Source: Erythrobacter sp. HL-111 (GTDB lineage: Bacteria; Pseudomonadota; Alphaproteobacteria; Sphingomonadales; Sphingomonadaceae). From it: a stretch of DNA of 64,000 nt. The notes beneath the pieces are model-generated. The model made no database searches and had not been told where the DNA came from. It was given only the letters and a program-made list of their open reading frames with translations. This document shows positions 1 through 10,109 of this stretch, piece by piece. How positions within the stretch are numbered: the first letter of the stretch is position 1; each line of letters starts with the position of its first letter. The stretch spans positions 1,054,001 through 1,118,000 of the forward strand of contig NZ_LT629743.1 of assembly GCF_900105095.1 (NCBI RefSeq). Reading direction: 5' to 3'. The position numbers were made by a program, and so were the translations under genes.

Positions 1-46
1 GGTCCACGTCCTTTTCCTTCTCTACCAGCTTCAATTGAGTAGCCAT
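1..46 (-). CDS. recA: RecA recombinase, N-terminal 15 codons only (runs off the window)
   Basis: Only the first 15 codons are present (MATQLKLVEKEKDVD), with a good AAGGAG ribosome binding site 8 bases before the ATG at 46. This N-terminus resembles sphingomonad RecA from memory, and two context clues agree: cckA lies directly upstream in the same direction, as it lies close to recA in related bacteria, and a perfect GTTC-N7-GTTC SOS box lies about 90 bases upstream. RecA would bind single-stranded DNA, promote strand exchange and trigger LexA self-cleavage. The identification rests on the short N-terminus and context because the core is outside the window. Confidence 0.75.
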   Translation of the reverse strand, partial: MATQLKLVEKEKDVD

Positions 47-135
47 CGCACGCACTCCTTCGCTTGCCTAGGGGTGACCTGCCGGTTTTCGACCAGCCCT
101 TTCACGAAGGAACGTGTATTCCATTTGTTCTCATG

Positions 136-150
136 GAACAAGTAGGGAAC
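136..150 (-). promoter_or_regulatory. LexA (SOS) box upstream of recA
   Basis: On the minus strand the sequence reads GTTC-CCTACTT-GTTC, an exact match to the alphaproteobacterial LexA operator GTTC-N7-GTTC. It lies about 90 bases upstream of the recA start, after the cckA stop. An overlapping inverted GTTC/GAAC arrangement follows at 127-139. The same operator occurs in front of uvrA in this window. Confidence 0.8.
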
Positions 151-181
151 GAAAGAAATTCGCCCCCGCCCCGCAAGGATC

Positions 182-2695
182 CTATCCGGAAGCGTCGGCG
201 CGCGCCTTGCGGGCGATCCGCATGACGGAGGCGACCTTGTCGGAGATCGCCGCGACGCTGAACGGCTTGGCGATGAAATGCATGTCGGGAATGTCGATGT
301 CCTTTCGCAGCTGTTCCTCGGCATAGCCCGACATGAACAGCACCGGCATATCGGGATGCTTTTCGCGGATCGCGCGAACCATCGCCGGGCCGTCCATGCC
401 GGGCATCACGACATCGCTCACGACGAGGTCGAAGGGTTCGGCCTCCCCTTGCGCGCCCAACGCCTCGAGCCCCTCTTCGCCCCCGGGGCAGGCGGTGACG
501 TCGTATCCGGCGCGGGCCAGCGCGCGCTCGGCGACGGCGCGGACCATGTCCTCGTCCTCGACCAGCAGGATGCGCCCGCCCGCGGACCAGTCGGAGGACG
601 TAACCGGCTCGAGCGGCTCGCGCTTCCTCGGCACCTCGCCGCGGTGCACCGGGAAATAGATCGTGAAGCGCGCGCCGGTTGGCCGGCCCTGCTTGTCGAG
701 CAAGTTGTCGGCGAAGATGAAGCCGCCCGACTGCTTGACGATGCCGTAGGCGGTCGACAGGCCGAGCCCGATGCCCTTGCCCCGTTCCTTGGTCGTGAAG
801 AAGGGCTCGAACAGCTTGGGCAGCACGTGCGGCGGAATGCCGCCGCCCGTGTCCTGCACGATCAGCACAGTGTAATCGGCAGCGGGCAGGACCTCGCTGC
901 CGAGCTTGATCACCTCGGTCGCCTGCAGGCTGCGGGTGAGGAGCGAGATGCGCCCGGCACCCCCACCGCTGGACTGGATCGCGTCGCGCGCATTGACCGC
1001 GAGGTTCATGATGACCTGTCCGAGCTGCTGCGGATCGGCGCGGACCGGCCCGAGGTTGCGATCGTGCTGGACGTAGTAGGTGATCTTCTCGCCCAGCAGC
1101 CGCTTGATGAGCGGGCTCACCTCGCTCACCACGTCGGGCAGTTGCAGGATTTCCGGGCGGAGGGTCTGCTGGCGCGAGAAGGCGAGCAATTGCCAGGTCA
1201 GCGCGGCGGCGCGGTTCGAATTGGCACGGATCTGCTGGATGTCGTCGTAATCGCTGTCGCCCGGCGTGTGCCGCAACAGCATGAGGTCGCAGGTCCCGAT
1301 GATCGCGGTCAGCACGTTGTTGAAATCATGCGCCACCCCGCCCGCGAGCTGGCCGACCGCCTGCATCTTGGTGGCCTGCGCGACCTGGCGCCTCAGCTGG
1401 TTCTCCTGCGTCGAATCGGCGAGGCTGATGAGCACCGACGCCTCGCCCAGCCCGCGCACGCCCGCAAGCCCCATCGAGACCGGTTCCTCGGGGCTGGAGA
1501 CGAGCCGCACCGCCATGTCCCCGCTCGTCGCGGGGCCGCGCCCGTGGCGGCGCACCGCGTCGGACAAGGCCGCCTTGTCCTCGCGCACGACGAGGTCGGT
1601 CGGGAAGGACGGCAGCCCCCGCCCCTCGCGGTCGACCGACCGCAGGAACGCCTCGTTGCCGAACAGGAAGCGCCCGTCGCGATCGGTCATGGCGAGGCCG
1701 AGCGGAAGCTGCGAAAGCAGCGCGTCGAGCTGCGCCACGCCCGCCTGCATCGCCCCGTCCCAGCTGCTGCCGACCCCGACCCCGCTGTCGACCAGCAGCA
1801 TCAGCGTGTCGCCCGCGACCGGCTCGCTCGCCGGCGCCTTGCCGGGCGGGGTGTCGGTGAGCGGCACGTCGATCAGCGTCTGCGGCGTCCCGCCCCGCCC
1901 CTCGCGCGCAAAGAAGATCCGCTCGCGCTCGTCCGAGCGCAGGAAGCCGACGAAGTCCTGGCCGACCAGCGTCGCGCTTTCATCGCCCGCCGCGCGCTCG
2001 GCAAAGCCCGCGCTGACCGAGCGCACCAGCCCGTCGGCCGAGACGACCGCGGCCTCGATCCCCGCACGGCTCAGCATCCGGCCGAACGGCCCGCCGAGGT
2101 CGAGGTCGACCAGCAAGGCGGCGCTCGCCGCCTCGATCCGGCGAAAGCGCCAAACGAGATGGTCCTCGCCCCGCCCCGCCCGCGTGACCGCGACCTGCCA
2201 CGGCGCCTCGCTCCCGTCCGCCGCGATCGAGAGATCCTCGGCCGCCGCGTGTCCCTCGCGCCAGGCCTCGCGCGCGAGGCGGGTCAGCGCCTCGAGCGCG
2301 GGCCGCTCGGCCGGCAGGAGGGGCGGCGCGCTGTCCCCTCCGAAGGCGTCGATGAAGCCGCTGTTGGCGCAGACCAGCCGGTTCGCCCGGTCGGTGATCG
2401 CGACGGCCTCGCCGGCCTCGGCCCCCAGCCCCTCGATCGCGGCGGCGGTGACCGTCCAGTCGGACGCGGGGGGCACCTCGGCGGCGGGTTCGCGGCGCAG
2501 GCGCTCGAACGCGAGCGCCCCTGCGAGCAGGGCCGCAGTGCCGGCGGCATAGACGAGGGTCACGATGCCGTCGAAAGTGGCGAGGTAGACGACCGCGATG
2601 CTGAGTGCGAGCGCGGCGACCAGCACGGCGCCCGGCCCGAACGCGCCTTCATCCCTGCCGTCTGTCGCTTCGGCCGACCTCATCACCCCTCGCAC
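182..2695 (-). CDS. cckA: Cell-cycle hybrid histidine kinase CckA
   Basis: The 837-residue protein has two N-terminal membrane helices (about 22-65), PAS-like sensor regions (about 85-180 and 330-430), a HisKA phosphoacceptor segment with GGVAHDFNN (His456), a HATPase domain with the G-box motifs GGGIPP and GIGLGLS, and a C-terminal receiver domain with the phospho-acceptor Asp at about 761 (SDVVMPGMDG). This order is that of CckA, which in alphaproteobacteria phosphorylates ChpT and through it CtrA and CpdR. The long central region between the PAS parts is Ala/Arg-rich and poorly conserved. The start is uncertain: GTG at 2695 or ATG at 2683, the latter preceded by GAGGGG. recA follows in the same direction. 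Confidence 0.9.
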   Translation of the reverse strand: MRGVMRSAEATDGRDEGAFGPGAVLVAALALSIAVVYLATFDGIVTLVYAAGTAALLAGALAFERLRREPAAEVPPASDWTVTAAAIEGLGAEAGEAVAITDRANRLVCANSGFIDAFGGDSAPPLLPAERPALEALTRLAREAWREGHAAAEDLSIAADGSEAPWQVAVTRAGRGEDHLVWRFRRIEAASAALLVDLDLGGPFGRMLSRAGIEAAVVSADGLVRSVSAGFAERAAGDESATLVGQDFVGFLRSDERERIFFAREGRGGTPQTLIDVPLTDTPPGKAPASEPVAGDTLMLLVDSGVGVGSSWDGAMQAGVAQLDALLSQLPLGLAMTDRDGRFLFGNEAFLRSVDREGRGLPSFPTDLVVREDKAALSDAVRRHGRGPATSGDMAVRLVSSPEEPVSMGLAGVRGLGEASVLISLADSTQENQLRRQVAQATKMQAVGQLAGGVAHDFNNVLTAIIGTCDLMLLRHTPGDSDYDDIQQIRANSNRAAALTWQLLAFSRQQTLRPEILQLPDVVSEVSPLIKRLLGEKITYYVQHDRNLGPVRADPQQLGQVIMNLAVNARDAIQSSGGGAGRISLLTRSLQATEVIKLGSEVLPAADYTVLIVQDTGGGIPPHVLPKLFEPFFTTKERGKGIGLGLSTAYGIVKQSGGFIFADNLLDKQGRPTGARFTIYFPVHRGEVPRKREPLEPVTSSDWSAGGRILLVEDEDMVRAVAERALARAGYDVTACPGGEEGLEALGAQGEAEPFDLVVSDVVMPGMDGPAMVRAIREKHPDMPVLFMSGYAEEQLRKDIDIPDMHFIAKPFSVAAISDKVASVMRIARKARADASG

Positions 2696-2765
2696 GCCCT
2701 TGCCTCGCCCGTCAGTGGCATCGAGCCCCGGCCGGTACGACCGGGGCGCCCGTCAGGGAGCCTTC

Positions 2766-3371
2766 CTAGTTGGCGTTCAGCCTGCGGTCGAGACGCGCTT
2801 CCATCAGCGCGAGACGTTTTGCCCGCTTGCGCGCGACTATGACGCGCCAGATCGCGCTCGCCACGACATAGCCGAGTCCGGCCGATACGATCGCGAGGAC
2901 GAGAAAGCCCACCACCGTCACCCCGGCCATCTGGGAGAAATCGACGAAGGCCTGCCACCAGGTGTTCTCGATCTGGCCGGTCGCATAGCCTGCGGTCGCG
3001 GCATCGATCCGGAGCATGAATGCGCCGATCCGATTGGCGATCACGATCCAGAAGGCCAGCGTGAAGGGATTGGTGACGAAGGTCACGAGCGCGGCGAGCG
3101 GCACGTTGGCGCGCGCGGGCAGCGCAAGGAAGGCGGCGAGGAAGATCTGGCCCAGCGGAATGATGAAGGCCGCGAACAGCCCGAGCGCCACCCCGCGCGG
3201 GACCGAGCGGCGGGTGAAGCGCCACAATTCGGGCGACAGGAAACGATGGGCGATCGGCGCCAGCCAGCGGTTCTTCGCCATCTGTTCGCGCGTCGGCATG
3301 TAGCGACGAATCGTGTCCGCAGCCCAGGTCTTCGAGCGGAAATTCGAGAAGAGATCGCGGATCATGAACAA
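2766..3371 (-). CDS. DUF2062 domain membrane protein
   Basis: This protein of about 200 residues carries a DUF2062 domain: a basic N-terminus, then PRGVALGLFAAFIIPLGQ and TNPFTLAFWIVIANRIGA, with three or four hydrophobic segments between about 55 and 175 and a short basic cytoplasmic tail. It is predicted to sit in the inner membrane. The function of DUF2062 proteins is not established. The likely start is the ATG at 3365 (MIRDLF), with a TTG at 3371 as alternative; neither has a strong ribosome binding site. It lies between smpB and cckA, all on the minus strand, with a G+C-rich stem-loop (GCCCCGG...CCGGGGC, near 2722-2744) between it and cckA. Confidence 0.8.
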   Translation of the reverse strand: MFMIRDLFSNFRSKTWAADTIRRYMPTREQMAKNRWLAPIAHRFLSPELWRFTRRSVPRGVALGLFAAFIIPLGQIFLAAFLALPARANVPLAALVTFVTNPFTLAFWIVIANRIGAFMLRIDAATAGYATGQIENTWWQAFVDFSQMAGVTVVGFLVLAIVSAGLGYVVASAIWRVIVARKRAKRLALMEARLDRRLNAN

Positions 3372-3539
3372 TCGCGGCCTTTGCGCCCGAAAAGCCGGGA
3401 AGGCAAGCGCTCCGCGTCGGGGTTCGGGTGCCGTGTCATCTCGGTCGATATGGGTACCGCGCGGCCCATGACCAGTGGGTGAACCGGACGTCCCGCAAAA
3501 GGGTGGCCGCGCGGCGCGCGCCCGGCGCGATCCCGGCGT

Positions 3540-4022
3540 TCAGCCGCGCTCACGCAGCAGGCGGGCCTTGTCGCGCTTCCAGTCGCGCTCCTTGATCGAC
3601 TGGCGCTTGTCATGCGCCTGCTTGCCCTTGGCGAGCGCCAGTTCGACCTTCGCCCGGCCCTGCCCGTTGAAATAGATCGAGAGCGGGACCAGCGTCATGC
3701 CCTTGCGCTCCACCGCGCCGAACATGCGACCGATCTCGCGAGCGTGCAGCAGCAGCTTGCGCGGCCGGCGCGGTTCGTGGTTCTGGCGGTTGCCGTGGCT
3801 GTATTCGGGGATGTTCGAATTGACGAGCCAGACCTCTCCGTCCTTCACCTCGGCATAGCTTTCCGCGATCGACGCCTCGCCCGCGCGCAGCGCCTTGACC
3901 TCGGTCCCCTGGAGAGCAAGCCCGGCCTCGAACGTGTCCTCGATGGTGTAGTCGAACCGGGCGCGGCGATTCTCGGCGACGATCTTCTGCTTGTCGAAAG
4001 TCTTGGGTTTGGGACGGACCAT
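3540..4022 (-). CDS. smpB: SsrA-binding protein SmpB
   Basis: SmpB binds tmRNA and delivers it to stalled ribosomes for trans-translation. The 160-residue product shows the family signature [46 protein letters not shown] and the basic tail [19 protein letters not shown]. Length fits the family. The start is placed at ATG 4022 (MVRPKP), matching the usual N-terminus; a second ATG at 4037 would add five residues. The gene is divergent from the S9 peptidase gene across a 140-base gap. No tmRNA gene was found nearby. Confidence 0.95.
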   Translation of the reverse strand: MVRPKPKTFDKQKIVAENRRARFDYTIEDTFEAGLALQGTEVKALRAGEASIAESYAEVKDGEVWLVNSNIPEYSHGNRQNHEPRRPRKLLLHAREIGRMFGAVERKGMTLVPLSIYFNGQGRAKVELALAKGKQAHDKRQSIKERDWKRDKARLLRERG

Positions 4023-4163
4023 GGTGGCGAGCGCCATAGGCCCTGCGCGCCGCTCTCGCAAATCCCGCGCGCACGGGTTGCGCCAAACGCGCTTGAAATT
4101 GCCCGAAAGTCTCGCATAGTCAGGCTGCTGCGGAATCTTGCCGTGGGTCGAACAGGGGGTTTC

Positions 4164-6134
4164 ATGGGTCGTCGTCTCGCCGCATGGATCGGCGCGCTTG
4201 CGCTGTTCCTCGCCTTTTTCACTGTGCCCGCGCAGGCTGTCCCGGCATTGCCGCTGAGCGAATACGGCAACCTGCCCGAGGTCGAGTTCACCGCGATTTC
4301 GCCCTCGGGCGACCGGATCGCGCTCGTCGCCACGGTCAATGGCGAACGGATGCTGGTGGCGCTGCAAGACCAGTCCACGCCGATCCGCGCCGTCGCGGTC
4401 AATGACATGAAGATCCGCGGGGTCCGCTGGATCGGCGAGGAACGCCTGCTCATCATCACCAGCCAGACCGAGGACCTGCCGCTGGGCTTCACCACCGACA
4501 AGGCCGAATTCGAGATCGCGCGCGTGCTGCCGATCGTGGACGGACTGGAAGGCAACGTGATCTTCGGAGACATCCCGCGCTATCTCGATTCGATCGTCGG
4601 CAATTACGGCATCCGCCGGATCGACGGGCATTACTACGGCTTTTTCGGCGGGATGGAGCTTGCGCGAAGAGCGTCGGGGTCGCGCATCGGCTATGAATTC
4701 GACCACGGGCGCCCGCACCTCTTCAAGGTCAGCCTCGAGGATTTCAAGGTCGAGAAGATCAGCGCCGCCGCACGCGAAGGGTTCGACAAGGACTGGATCG
4801 TGGATGCGAACGGCGAGGTCGCCTACACGCTGGAGATCAGCGCCATGAGCGGCCAGTGGACGATCCGCAATGCCGGCGGCTCCGCGATCGCCGAAGGCCG
4901 GCAGGAACGCGGCGCGGTCGCGCTGGTCGGCCTCGGCTTCGACGGATCGAGCCTGATCTATGTCGAACAGGGGCAGGATCGCTCCCTCTGGTGGGAGATC
5001 GGCCAGGCGGGCGGCGAACCCCGGCCGTTCCTTTCCGAGACCGGGTTCGAGCGGCTGTTCTGGAACCCCGAAACCGGGCACCTGATGGGCTACACCCAGG
5101 GCGAGGGCGAAAGCGAGCGCCACGTCTTCGCCGACGAGACGCTGCAGGACAAGGCCGAGCGGGTGCGCGAAGCCTTCGCGCAGTTCGAGGCGACGATGTA
5201 CGACTGGACCGCCGATCTGTCCGACGTGATCGTGCGCACCAGCGGCAACCTGGATTCGGGAACGGTCTATGCGGTCGATCTCGAAACGAACCGCGCCAAC
5301 GCCATCGCCTATGAACGCCAGGCGATCGTGCCGGCCGCGGTCGGCGCGATATCGACCTTCGCCTATACCGCCGCCGACGGGCTGGAGATGGACGGAATTC
5401 TCACCCTGCCTCCGGGCCGAGAGGCGAAGGACCTGCCGCTGGTCCTGCTCCCGCATGGCGGGCCGGGGGCGGCGGACTATCCCGAATTCGACTGGTGGGC
5501 CCAGGCCTTCGCCTCGCGCGGCTATGCCGTGTTCCAGCCCAATTTCCGCGGCAGCACCCACCGCGACGCCGCCTTCCGCCGGGCCGGCTACGGCGAATGG
5601 GGACGCAAGATGCAGACCGACAAGTCGGACGGGCTCAAAGCGCTCGCCGAGGCGGGGATCGTCGATCCGGATCGCGCCTGCATCGTGGGCGCCTCCTATG
5701 GCGGCTATGCCGCGCTGGCGGGCGTGACGGTCCAGCAGGGCCTTTACAAATGCGCTGTCGCGGTCGCGCCGGTCAGCGACATTCGCGACATGTACATGGA
5801 GGATTACCGCGCCAGCGGGCGCGCGCGCACGACCCGGATCGCGCTGCGCGAACAACTGGGCGATCCGGGCCTGTGGAACGACGTCTCGCCGCTTCGCCTG
5901 GCGGACCGCGCGGATGCGCCGATCCTGCTGATCCATGGGCGCGACGACACGGTCGTGCCTTACACCCATTCGCTGCGGATGGCCGACAAGCTGAAGGATG
6001 CGGGCAAGCCGTTCGAATTCGTCACGCTCGATGGCGAGGATCACTGGCTGTCCCGGGCCGAAACGCGCCGGGCGATGCTCGAAGCGGCGGTCGCCTTCGT
6101 CGAGAAGCACAACCCGCCGCTTGCCGGCGGCTAG
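4164..6134 (+). CDS. Secreted S9-family prolyl-oligopeptidase-like peptidase
   Basis: The 656-residue product begins with a signal peptide (about 1-27, ending AQA), then a beta-propeller-like N-terminal half, then an alpha/beta-hydrolase domain of the S9 family. The catalytic triad is visible: Ser511 in GASYGGYA, Asp595 in GRDDTVVP and His627 in GEDHWLS. The protein probably cleaves short peptides in the periplasm (dipeptidyl or acylaminoacyl peptidase type); exact specificity cannot be read from sequence. The ATG at 4164 has an AGGGGG site six bases upstream. A plausible promoter is TTGAAA at 4093 with TAGTCA at 4117. Its stop overlaps the convergent dapA stop by three bases. Confidence 0.88.
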   Translation: MGRRLAAWIGALALFLAFFTVPAQAVPALPLSEYGNLPEVEFTAISPSGDRIALVATVNGERMLVALQDQSTPIRAVAVNDMKIRGVRWIGEERLLIITSQTEDLPLGFTTDKAEFEIARVLPIVDGLEGNVIFGDIPRYLDSIVGNYGIRRIDGHYYGFFGGMELARRASGSRIGYEFDHGRPHLFKVSLEDFKVEKISAAAREGFDKDWIVDANGEVAYTLEISAMSGQWTIRNAGGSAIAEGRQERGAVALVGLGFDGSSLIYVEQGQDRSLWWEIGQAGGEPRPFLSETGFERLFWNPETGHLMGYTQGEGESERHVFADETLQDKAERVREAFAQFEATMYDWTADLSDVIVRTSGNLDSGTVYAVDLETNRANAIAYERQAIVPAAVGAISTFAYTAADGLEMDGILTLPPGREAKDLPLVLLPHGGPGAADYPEFDWWAQAFASRGYAVFQPNFRGSTHRDAAFRRAGYGEWGRKMQTDKSDGLKALAEAGIVDPDRACIVGASYGGYAALAGVTVQQGLYKCAVAVAPVSDIRDMYMEDYRASGRARTTRIALREQLGDPGLWNDVSPLRLADRADAPILLIHGRDDTVVPYTHSLRMADKLKDAGKPFEFVTLDGEDHWLSRAETRRAMLEAAVAFVEKHNPPLAGG

Positions 6135-7012
6135 ATCAGCCCGGCGAATTCGAGCGCTTCGTCGACGGCCCTGCGCGAGGCTTCGCTCGCCGGGACGAGC
6201 GGCAGGCGAACCTCGTCGGTGACATCCTCCATCACGCGGCTGAGCGCATATTTGACCGGCGCAGGGCTGGCATCGGAGAACATCGCGTAATGGAGCGGAA
6301 AGAGCCGGTCGTTGAGCTCGCGTGCCTTCGCCAGCTCGTTCGCCGCGATCGCATCGTGGAACTCGGCGCACAGTTTCGGCGCGACATTGGCGGTGACCGA
6401 GATCGCGCCGCTGCCGCCGGCCGCGCTGTGCGGCAGCCACAATTCGTCATTGCCCGACAATTGGCAGAAGTCGCGCCCGATCCCCATGCGGTGGTCGGCA
6501 ACACGCGAGAGGTCGCCGCTCGCGTCCTTGATTGCGACGATCCGGTCGGGATAACGCCTGACCAGCTCGATCACCGTCTCGTCCTCGATGTCGGTGACGG
6601 TCCGCCCCGGCACGTTGTAGAGCACGATCGGCAGGTCGCTGTTCTCGGCGAGGAAGCTGAAATGGGCGATCAGCCCGGCCTGGCTCGGACGATTGTAATA
6701 GGGCGCGACGCACAGGCCCGCCGCCGCCCCCGCCTTCTTCGAGAAATTCATGTGGAGGAGCGCATTCCTCGTGTCGTTCGACCCGCAACCCGCAATCACC
6801 GGCACGCGGCCCGCGGCCTGTTCGACGCAGACCTCGATCACGCGGTGATGTTCCGCGTTCGAAAGGGTCGAGGCCTCGCCCGTGGTGCCGCAGGGGACGA
6901 GCGCGCTCGAGCCCTGATCGATCTGCCAGTCGACCAGCCGGCGAAAGGTCGCCTCGTCGAACGATCCGTCGCGGAAAGGAGTCACGAGAGCGGGAATTGA
7001 GCCGCTGAACAT
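6131..7012 (-). CDS. dapA: 4-hydroxy-tetrahydrodipicolinate synthase
   Basis: DapA condenses pyruvate and aspartate semialdehyde in the first committed step of lysine and diaminopimelate synthesis. The 293-residue protein has PCGTTGE (pyruvate binding, residues 40-46), LYNVPGRT (with the catalytic Tyr132) and the Schiff-base Lys162 in IVAIKDASG. Length and motifs are those of the family. AGGA lies nine bases before the ATG at 7012. It is convergent with the S9 peptidase (stop codons overlap) and divergent from the transglycosylase gene. Confidence 0.97.
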   Translation of the reverse strand: MFSGSIPALVTPFRDGSFDEATFRRLVDWQIDQGSSALVPCGTTGEASTLSNAEHHRVIEVCVEQAAGRVPVIAGCGSNDTRNALLHMNFSKKAGAAAGLCVAPYYNRPSQAGLIAHFSFLAENSDLPIVLYNVPGRTVTDIEDETVIELVRRYPDRIVAIKDASGDLSRVADHRMGIGRDFCQLSGNDELWLPHSAAGGSGAISVTANVAPKLCAEFHDAIAANELAKARELNDRLFPLHYAMFSDASPAPVKYALSRVMEDVTDEVRLPLVPASEASRRAVDEALEFAGLI

Positions 7013-7138
7013 TGCAAATATCCTGTCACTCGAAGAAAAGCCGGAGCGAAAGCAGCGGGGTGCATCACCGGGATTCCCGGCTCCGCAATTCTTCCACCAC
7101 TTCGGCGTTCAGGGCCTGATAAGGAGCCGCCCCCCATT

Positions 7139-9118
7139 ATGTCCAGCATGGTCACACGAATGATGAAGCGGAAGCGCGCGCTCGCAGGGTTCCTCGCGGC
7201 GGGAACGGCGGCGGCGCTGGCAGGGCCGTTGCTCGCCCAGATCGCGGCCCCGCAGGACGCGGAGGACAGCCGCGCGAGCATGGTCGCCCGCCAGCCGGGC
7301 GAGATCGGCGCCGCGCTCGATCGCTGGGAAGCCTTGCTGTCGGACCGGACCTTCGGCTTTTCGGACTATGCCGGCTTCGTCATGAACTATCCCGAGTTCC
7401 CGCTTTCCGACACGCTGCGGGTGCGCGCGGAGAACACGCTCGATAAGGAGGCTCCCGCGCAGGCGGAAATCCTGCGCTATTTCGACCGCCAACCCCCGCT
7501 CACCAATGCGGGACGCGCGCGCTATGCGCTGGCGCTCGCCGGCGCGCAGCGGGCCGAGGCGTTCGACATCGCGCGCGAGGCCTGGCGCCAGGGCGTCATG
7601 AGCGATCCGGCCGAGCTTTACCTGCACAGCCTCTACCACGCCCGGCTTACCCCCGAAGACCACGCCGCGCGGATGGATGCGCTGCTCTGGCAGGGCGATG
7701 CCGATGCGGCGGCGCGGCAGATGACCCGCCTTGCCCCGGCGGACCGCGATCTCGCCATGGCCCGGCTCGCGCTACTCCGCGGGACGCTGCCCGAGGAAGC
7801 GGGCGTTTCCGTCCCGGCCGAGGCGATGCGCGATCCGGGCTATGTCTTCGCGCTGGCGAACCACCTGCGCCGCACGGGGCGGACGGCCGACGCCGTGCAA
7901 TTGCTCGCCTCGCGCCCCGATTTCGCCCGCCCCGCGCAGGACGGCGCGGCGATGGTCGGCCTGATGCTCGCGCTGGCCGAGGCGGGCGGGCCGAGCAATG
8001 CCGTGCGCATCGCGGGCAAGGTCGACGACGTCTTCACCGAGAACCGCGACATTTCCGCTGGCTCCTTCCTGCTGCGCGATCGCTACACCGATCTCATGTG
8101 GCTGGGCGGGACCTCCGCCCTTTGGAGCCTCGGCGACGGGGCGCAGGCTGCGCCGCTGTTCCAGCGCTACGGCGAAGGCGCGCGCTCGCCGCTCACCCGG
8201 AGCAAGGGTTTCTACTGGGCCGGCCGCGCCGCGCGGGCTGCGGGCATGGAGGAGGATGCCGCCCGCTATTTCGAAATGGCGGCCGAACACCCTGAATATT
8301 ACTACGGCCAGCTGGCGATCGGCGCATTGGGCCGCGAAATGCCGACGTTCGCGCCGCTTCCCGCGCCAGCGGTCGACCCGGCCACGCGCGCCGAATTCGA
8401 GCAGCGCCCGCTGGTCCGCGCGATCCGCGCGATTGCCTCGGACCGGCGCGACTGGCGGACCGAGCGGCGCTTCTTCGAGGCGCTGGGCGACAGCGCGACG
8501 AGCCCCCAGGACATGGCGCTGGTCGCGAGCCTCGCGCAAGAGACTGGGCTCGACGAAATGGCCGTCGTGCTCGGCATGAAGGCGGGCGAGAACGGCCTTC
8601 CCGGGTTCGAGCGGATCGGCTTTCCGGTGGTCGAGACCCCGGCCGTGGGCGACTGGACCATGGTCCATGCGATCAGCCGGCAGGAAAGCGAATTCGACCG
8701 CACCCGCGTTTCCCACGCGGGCGCGCGCGGCGTCATGCAGCTCATGCCCGGCACCGCGCGCGAACAGGCGGGCAAGCTTGGCGTGCAGTACATGTCGGCG
8801 AACCTGATCGGCGATCCGGCCTACAACATCCGCCTCGGCGATGCCTATTTCGCGCGGATGATGGATTATTACGGCGGTGCCTATCCGCTCGCGATCGGGG
8901 CCTATAATGCCGGGCCGGGCCGGGTGAACCAGTGGCTGCGGATGAACGGCGACCCGCGCAACGGCGAGATCGACTGGGTGACCTGGGTCGAGAAGATCCC
9001 GTCCAATTTCGAGACCCGCTATTACATCATGCGCGTGCTCGGCAATGCGGTGAGCTACAGCCACATGTATCCGGAAAGGGCCGGGCTGCCGCGCACGATC
9101 GACAGCTTCCTCCGGTAA
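7139..9118 (+). CDS. Soluble lytic murein transglycosylase (Slt family)
   Basis: The 659-residue protein has a signal peptide (about 10-32), a long alpha-helical superhelical region rich in Ala and Leu (about 60-490) and a C-terminal Slt domain. The catalytic Glu516 lies in ISRQESEF, followed by the family motifs GVMQLMPGTA and AIGAYNAGPGRV. It would cleave peptidoglycan glycan strands with 1,6-anhydro product formation in the periplasm. The AAGGAG at 7121 is 12 bases from the ATG at 7139, slightly long; ATG 7148 is a possible alternative. greB follows 13 bases downstream. Confidence 0.92.
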   Translation: MSSMVTRMMKRKRALAGFLAAGTAAALAGPLLAQIAAPQDAEDSRASMVARQPGEIGAALDRWEALLSDRTFGFSDYAGFVMNYPEFPLSDTLRVRAENTLDKEAPAQAEILRYFDRQPPLTNAGRARYALALAGAQRAEAFDIAREAWRQGVMSDPAELYLHSLYHARLTPEDHAARMDALLWQGDADAAARQMTRLAPADRDLAMARLALLRGTLPEEAGVSVPAEAMRDPGYVFALANHLRRTGRTADAVQLLASRPDFARPAQDGAAMVGLMLALAEAGGPSNAVRIAGKVDDVFTENRDISAGSFLLRDRYTDLMWLGGTSALWSLGDGAQAAPLFQRYGEGARSPLTRSKGFYWAGRAARAAGMEEDAARYFEMAAEHPEYYYGQLAIGALGREMPTFAPLPAPAVDPATRAEFEQRPLVRAIRAIASDRRDWRTERRFFEALGDSATSPQDMALVASLAQETGLDEMAVVLGMKAGENGLPGFERIGFPVVETPAVGDWTMVHAISRQESEFDRTRVSHAGARGVMQLMPGTAREQAGKLGVQYMSANLIGDPAYNIRLGDAYFARMMDYYGGAYPLAIGAYNAGPGRVNQWLRMNGDPRNGEIDWVTWVEKIPSNFETRYYIMRVLGNAVSYSHMYPERAGLPRTIDSFLR

Positions 9119-9131
9119 GGGCCGCCTCGCC

Positions 9132-9614
9132 ATGTCCTCCCGCCAGGGGCCGCCGATCACGCCCGCGGGCTATGCCGCGCTCAAGGCGCGCTACGATCAC
9201 CTGCTCGGCACCGAGCGGCCGGCAATCGTCGAAATCGTCAGCTGGGCGGCCGGAAACGGCGACCGTTCGGAAAACGGCGACTATCTCTACGGGCGCAAGC
9301 GGATGCGCGAGATCGACCGCGAACTCGCCCGTCTCGCGCGGCGGATGAAGGCGGTGCGGGTGGTCGATCCCTCGCAGCAGCGCGATCCGAACCGGGTCTT
9401 CTTCGGCGCGCGGGTCGAGCTCGCCGACGAGGACGACGCGCGCAGGACCGTGACCATCGTCGGCGACGACGAACAGGACGCGGGTGCGGGGCGGATCGGG
9501 TGGAGCTCTCCCCTCGCCCGCGCGCTGCGCGGTGCCGCGGTCGGGGACGTCAGGACCGTGCGCCTGCCGACGGGCGAAAAGGAATGGGAAGTGATGGGCA
9601 TAGCCTATGACTAG
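9132..9614 (+). CDS. greB: Transcript cleavage factor GreB
   Basis: Gre factors enter the RNA polymerase secondary channel and stimulate cleavage of backtracked RNA. The 160-residue protein has the N-terminal coiled coil with the acidic tip region NGDRSENGDYLYGRKR, then RELARLARRMKAVRVVDP, and a C-terminal FKBP-like domain. The YLYGRKR segment favours GreB over GreA. The gene sits 13 bases after the transglycosylase gene and its last eight bases overlap the next gene, which suggests one transcript. Confidence 0.88.
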   Translation: MSSRQGPPITPAGYAALKARYDHLLGTERPAIVEIVSWAAGNGDRSENGDYLYGRKRMREIDRELARLARRMKAVRVVDPSQQRDPNRVFFGARVELADEDDARRTVTIVGDDEQDAGAGRIGWSSPLARALRGAAVGDVRTVRLPTGEKEWEVMGIAYD

Positions 9615-10101
9615 GCCCGCGCTCTGCCTCGCCGCGCTCGCCTTCCTCGCGCTTCCCCTAGCGGCCCAGTCGGGCGGGCGGGAAAGCCTTGGCGTCTATG
9701 CGAACTGGGCGGCGTTCCGCGATGCCGGCCCGCCGCGCTGCTATGCCATCGCAAGGCCGCGCGGGACCAACCGGGAGGCCGCCTTCGCCAGCATCGCGAC
9801 CTGGCCCGAGCGCCGCGTCCGCTCGCAGCTCCACATGCGCCTCGCCCGCCCCGCCGCCGAGGGCAGCACGCCCGTCCTGCGGATCGGCTCGCGCCGCTTC
9901 GAACTCGTCGCGAGCGGGCGCGATGCCTGGGCGAAGGACGCCGCGATGGACGCCGCGATCGTCGCTGCGCTGCGCTCCGCCACCAGCCTCAGCGTGACCG
10001 CGCGCGGTGCCGCGGGCGGCCGCTTCACCAGCCGCTACGACCTCGACGGTGTCGCGACCGCGATGGACGCCGCGGTCGTCGGCTGCGCCGACCTGCGCTG
10101 A
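9607..10101 (+). CDS. Small secreted protein of unknown function
   Basis: The 164-residue protein has a clear signal peptide (about 1-20, ending LAAQ) and a mature domain with two cysteines (PRCYAIARP and VGCADLR) and an RxSxxxDLDG-like end (SRYDLDGVATAMDAAVVGC). The layout faintly recalls invasion-associated-locus-B-type periplasmic proteins, but I cannot assign a family. Its ATG lies inside the end of greB (8-base overlap), so translational coupling to greB is likely. A bidirectional-looking hairpin follows at 10110. Confidence 0.7.
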   Translation: MTRPALCLAALAFLALPLAAQSGGRESLGVYANWAAFRDAGPPRCYAIARPRGTNREAAFASIATWPERRVRSQLHMRLARPAAEGSTPVLRIGSRRFELVASGRDAWAKDAAMDAAIVAALRSATSLSVTARGAAGGRFTSRYDLDGVATAMDAAVVGCADLR

Positions 10102-10109
10102 CACGAAAA

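Noticed and set aside
2722..2744. Terminator between the DUF2062 gene and cckA
   Set aside because: A good GCCCCGG/CCGGGGC stem exists but there is no T-tract on either strand.
278..2842. Long open frame on the plus strand opposite cckA
   Set aside because: It mirrors the codon pattern of the real gene, is Arg/His/Asp-rich without domains, and lacks a ribosome binding site. The minus strand carries the clear CckA domains.
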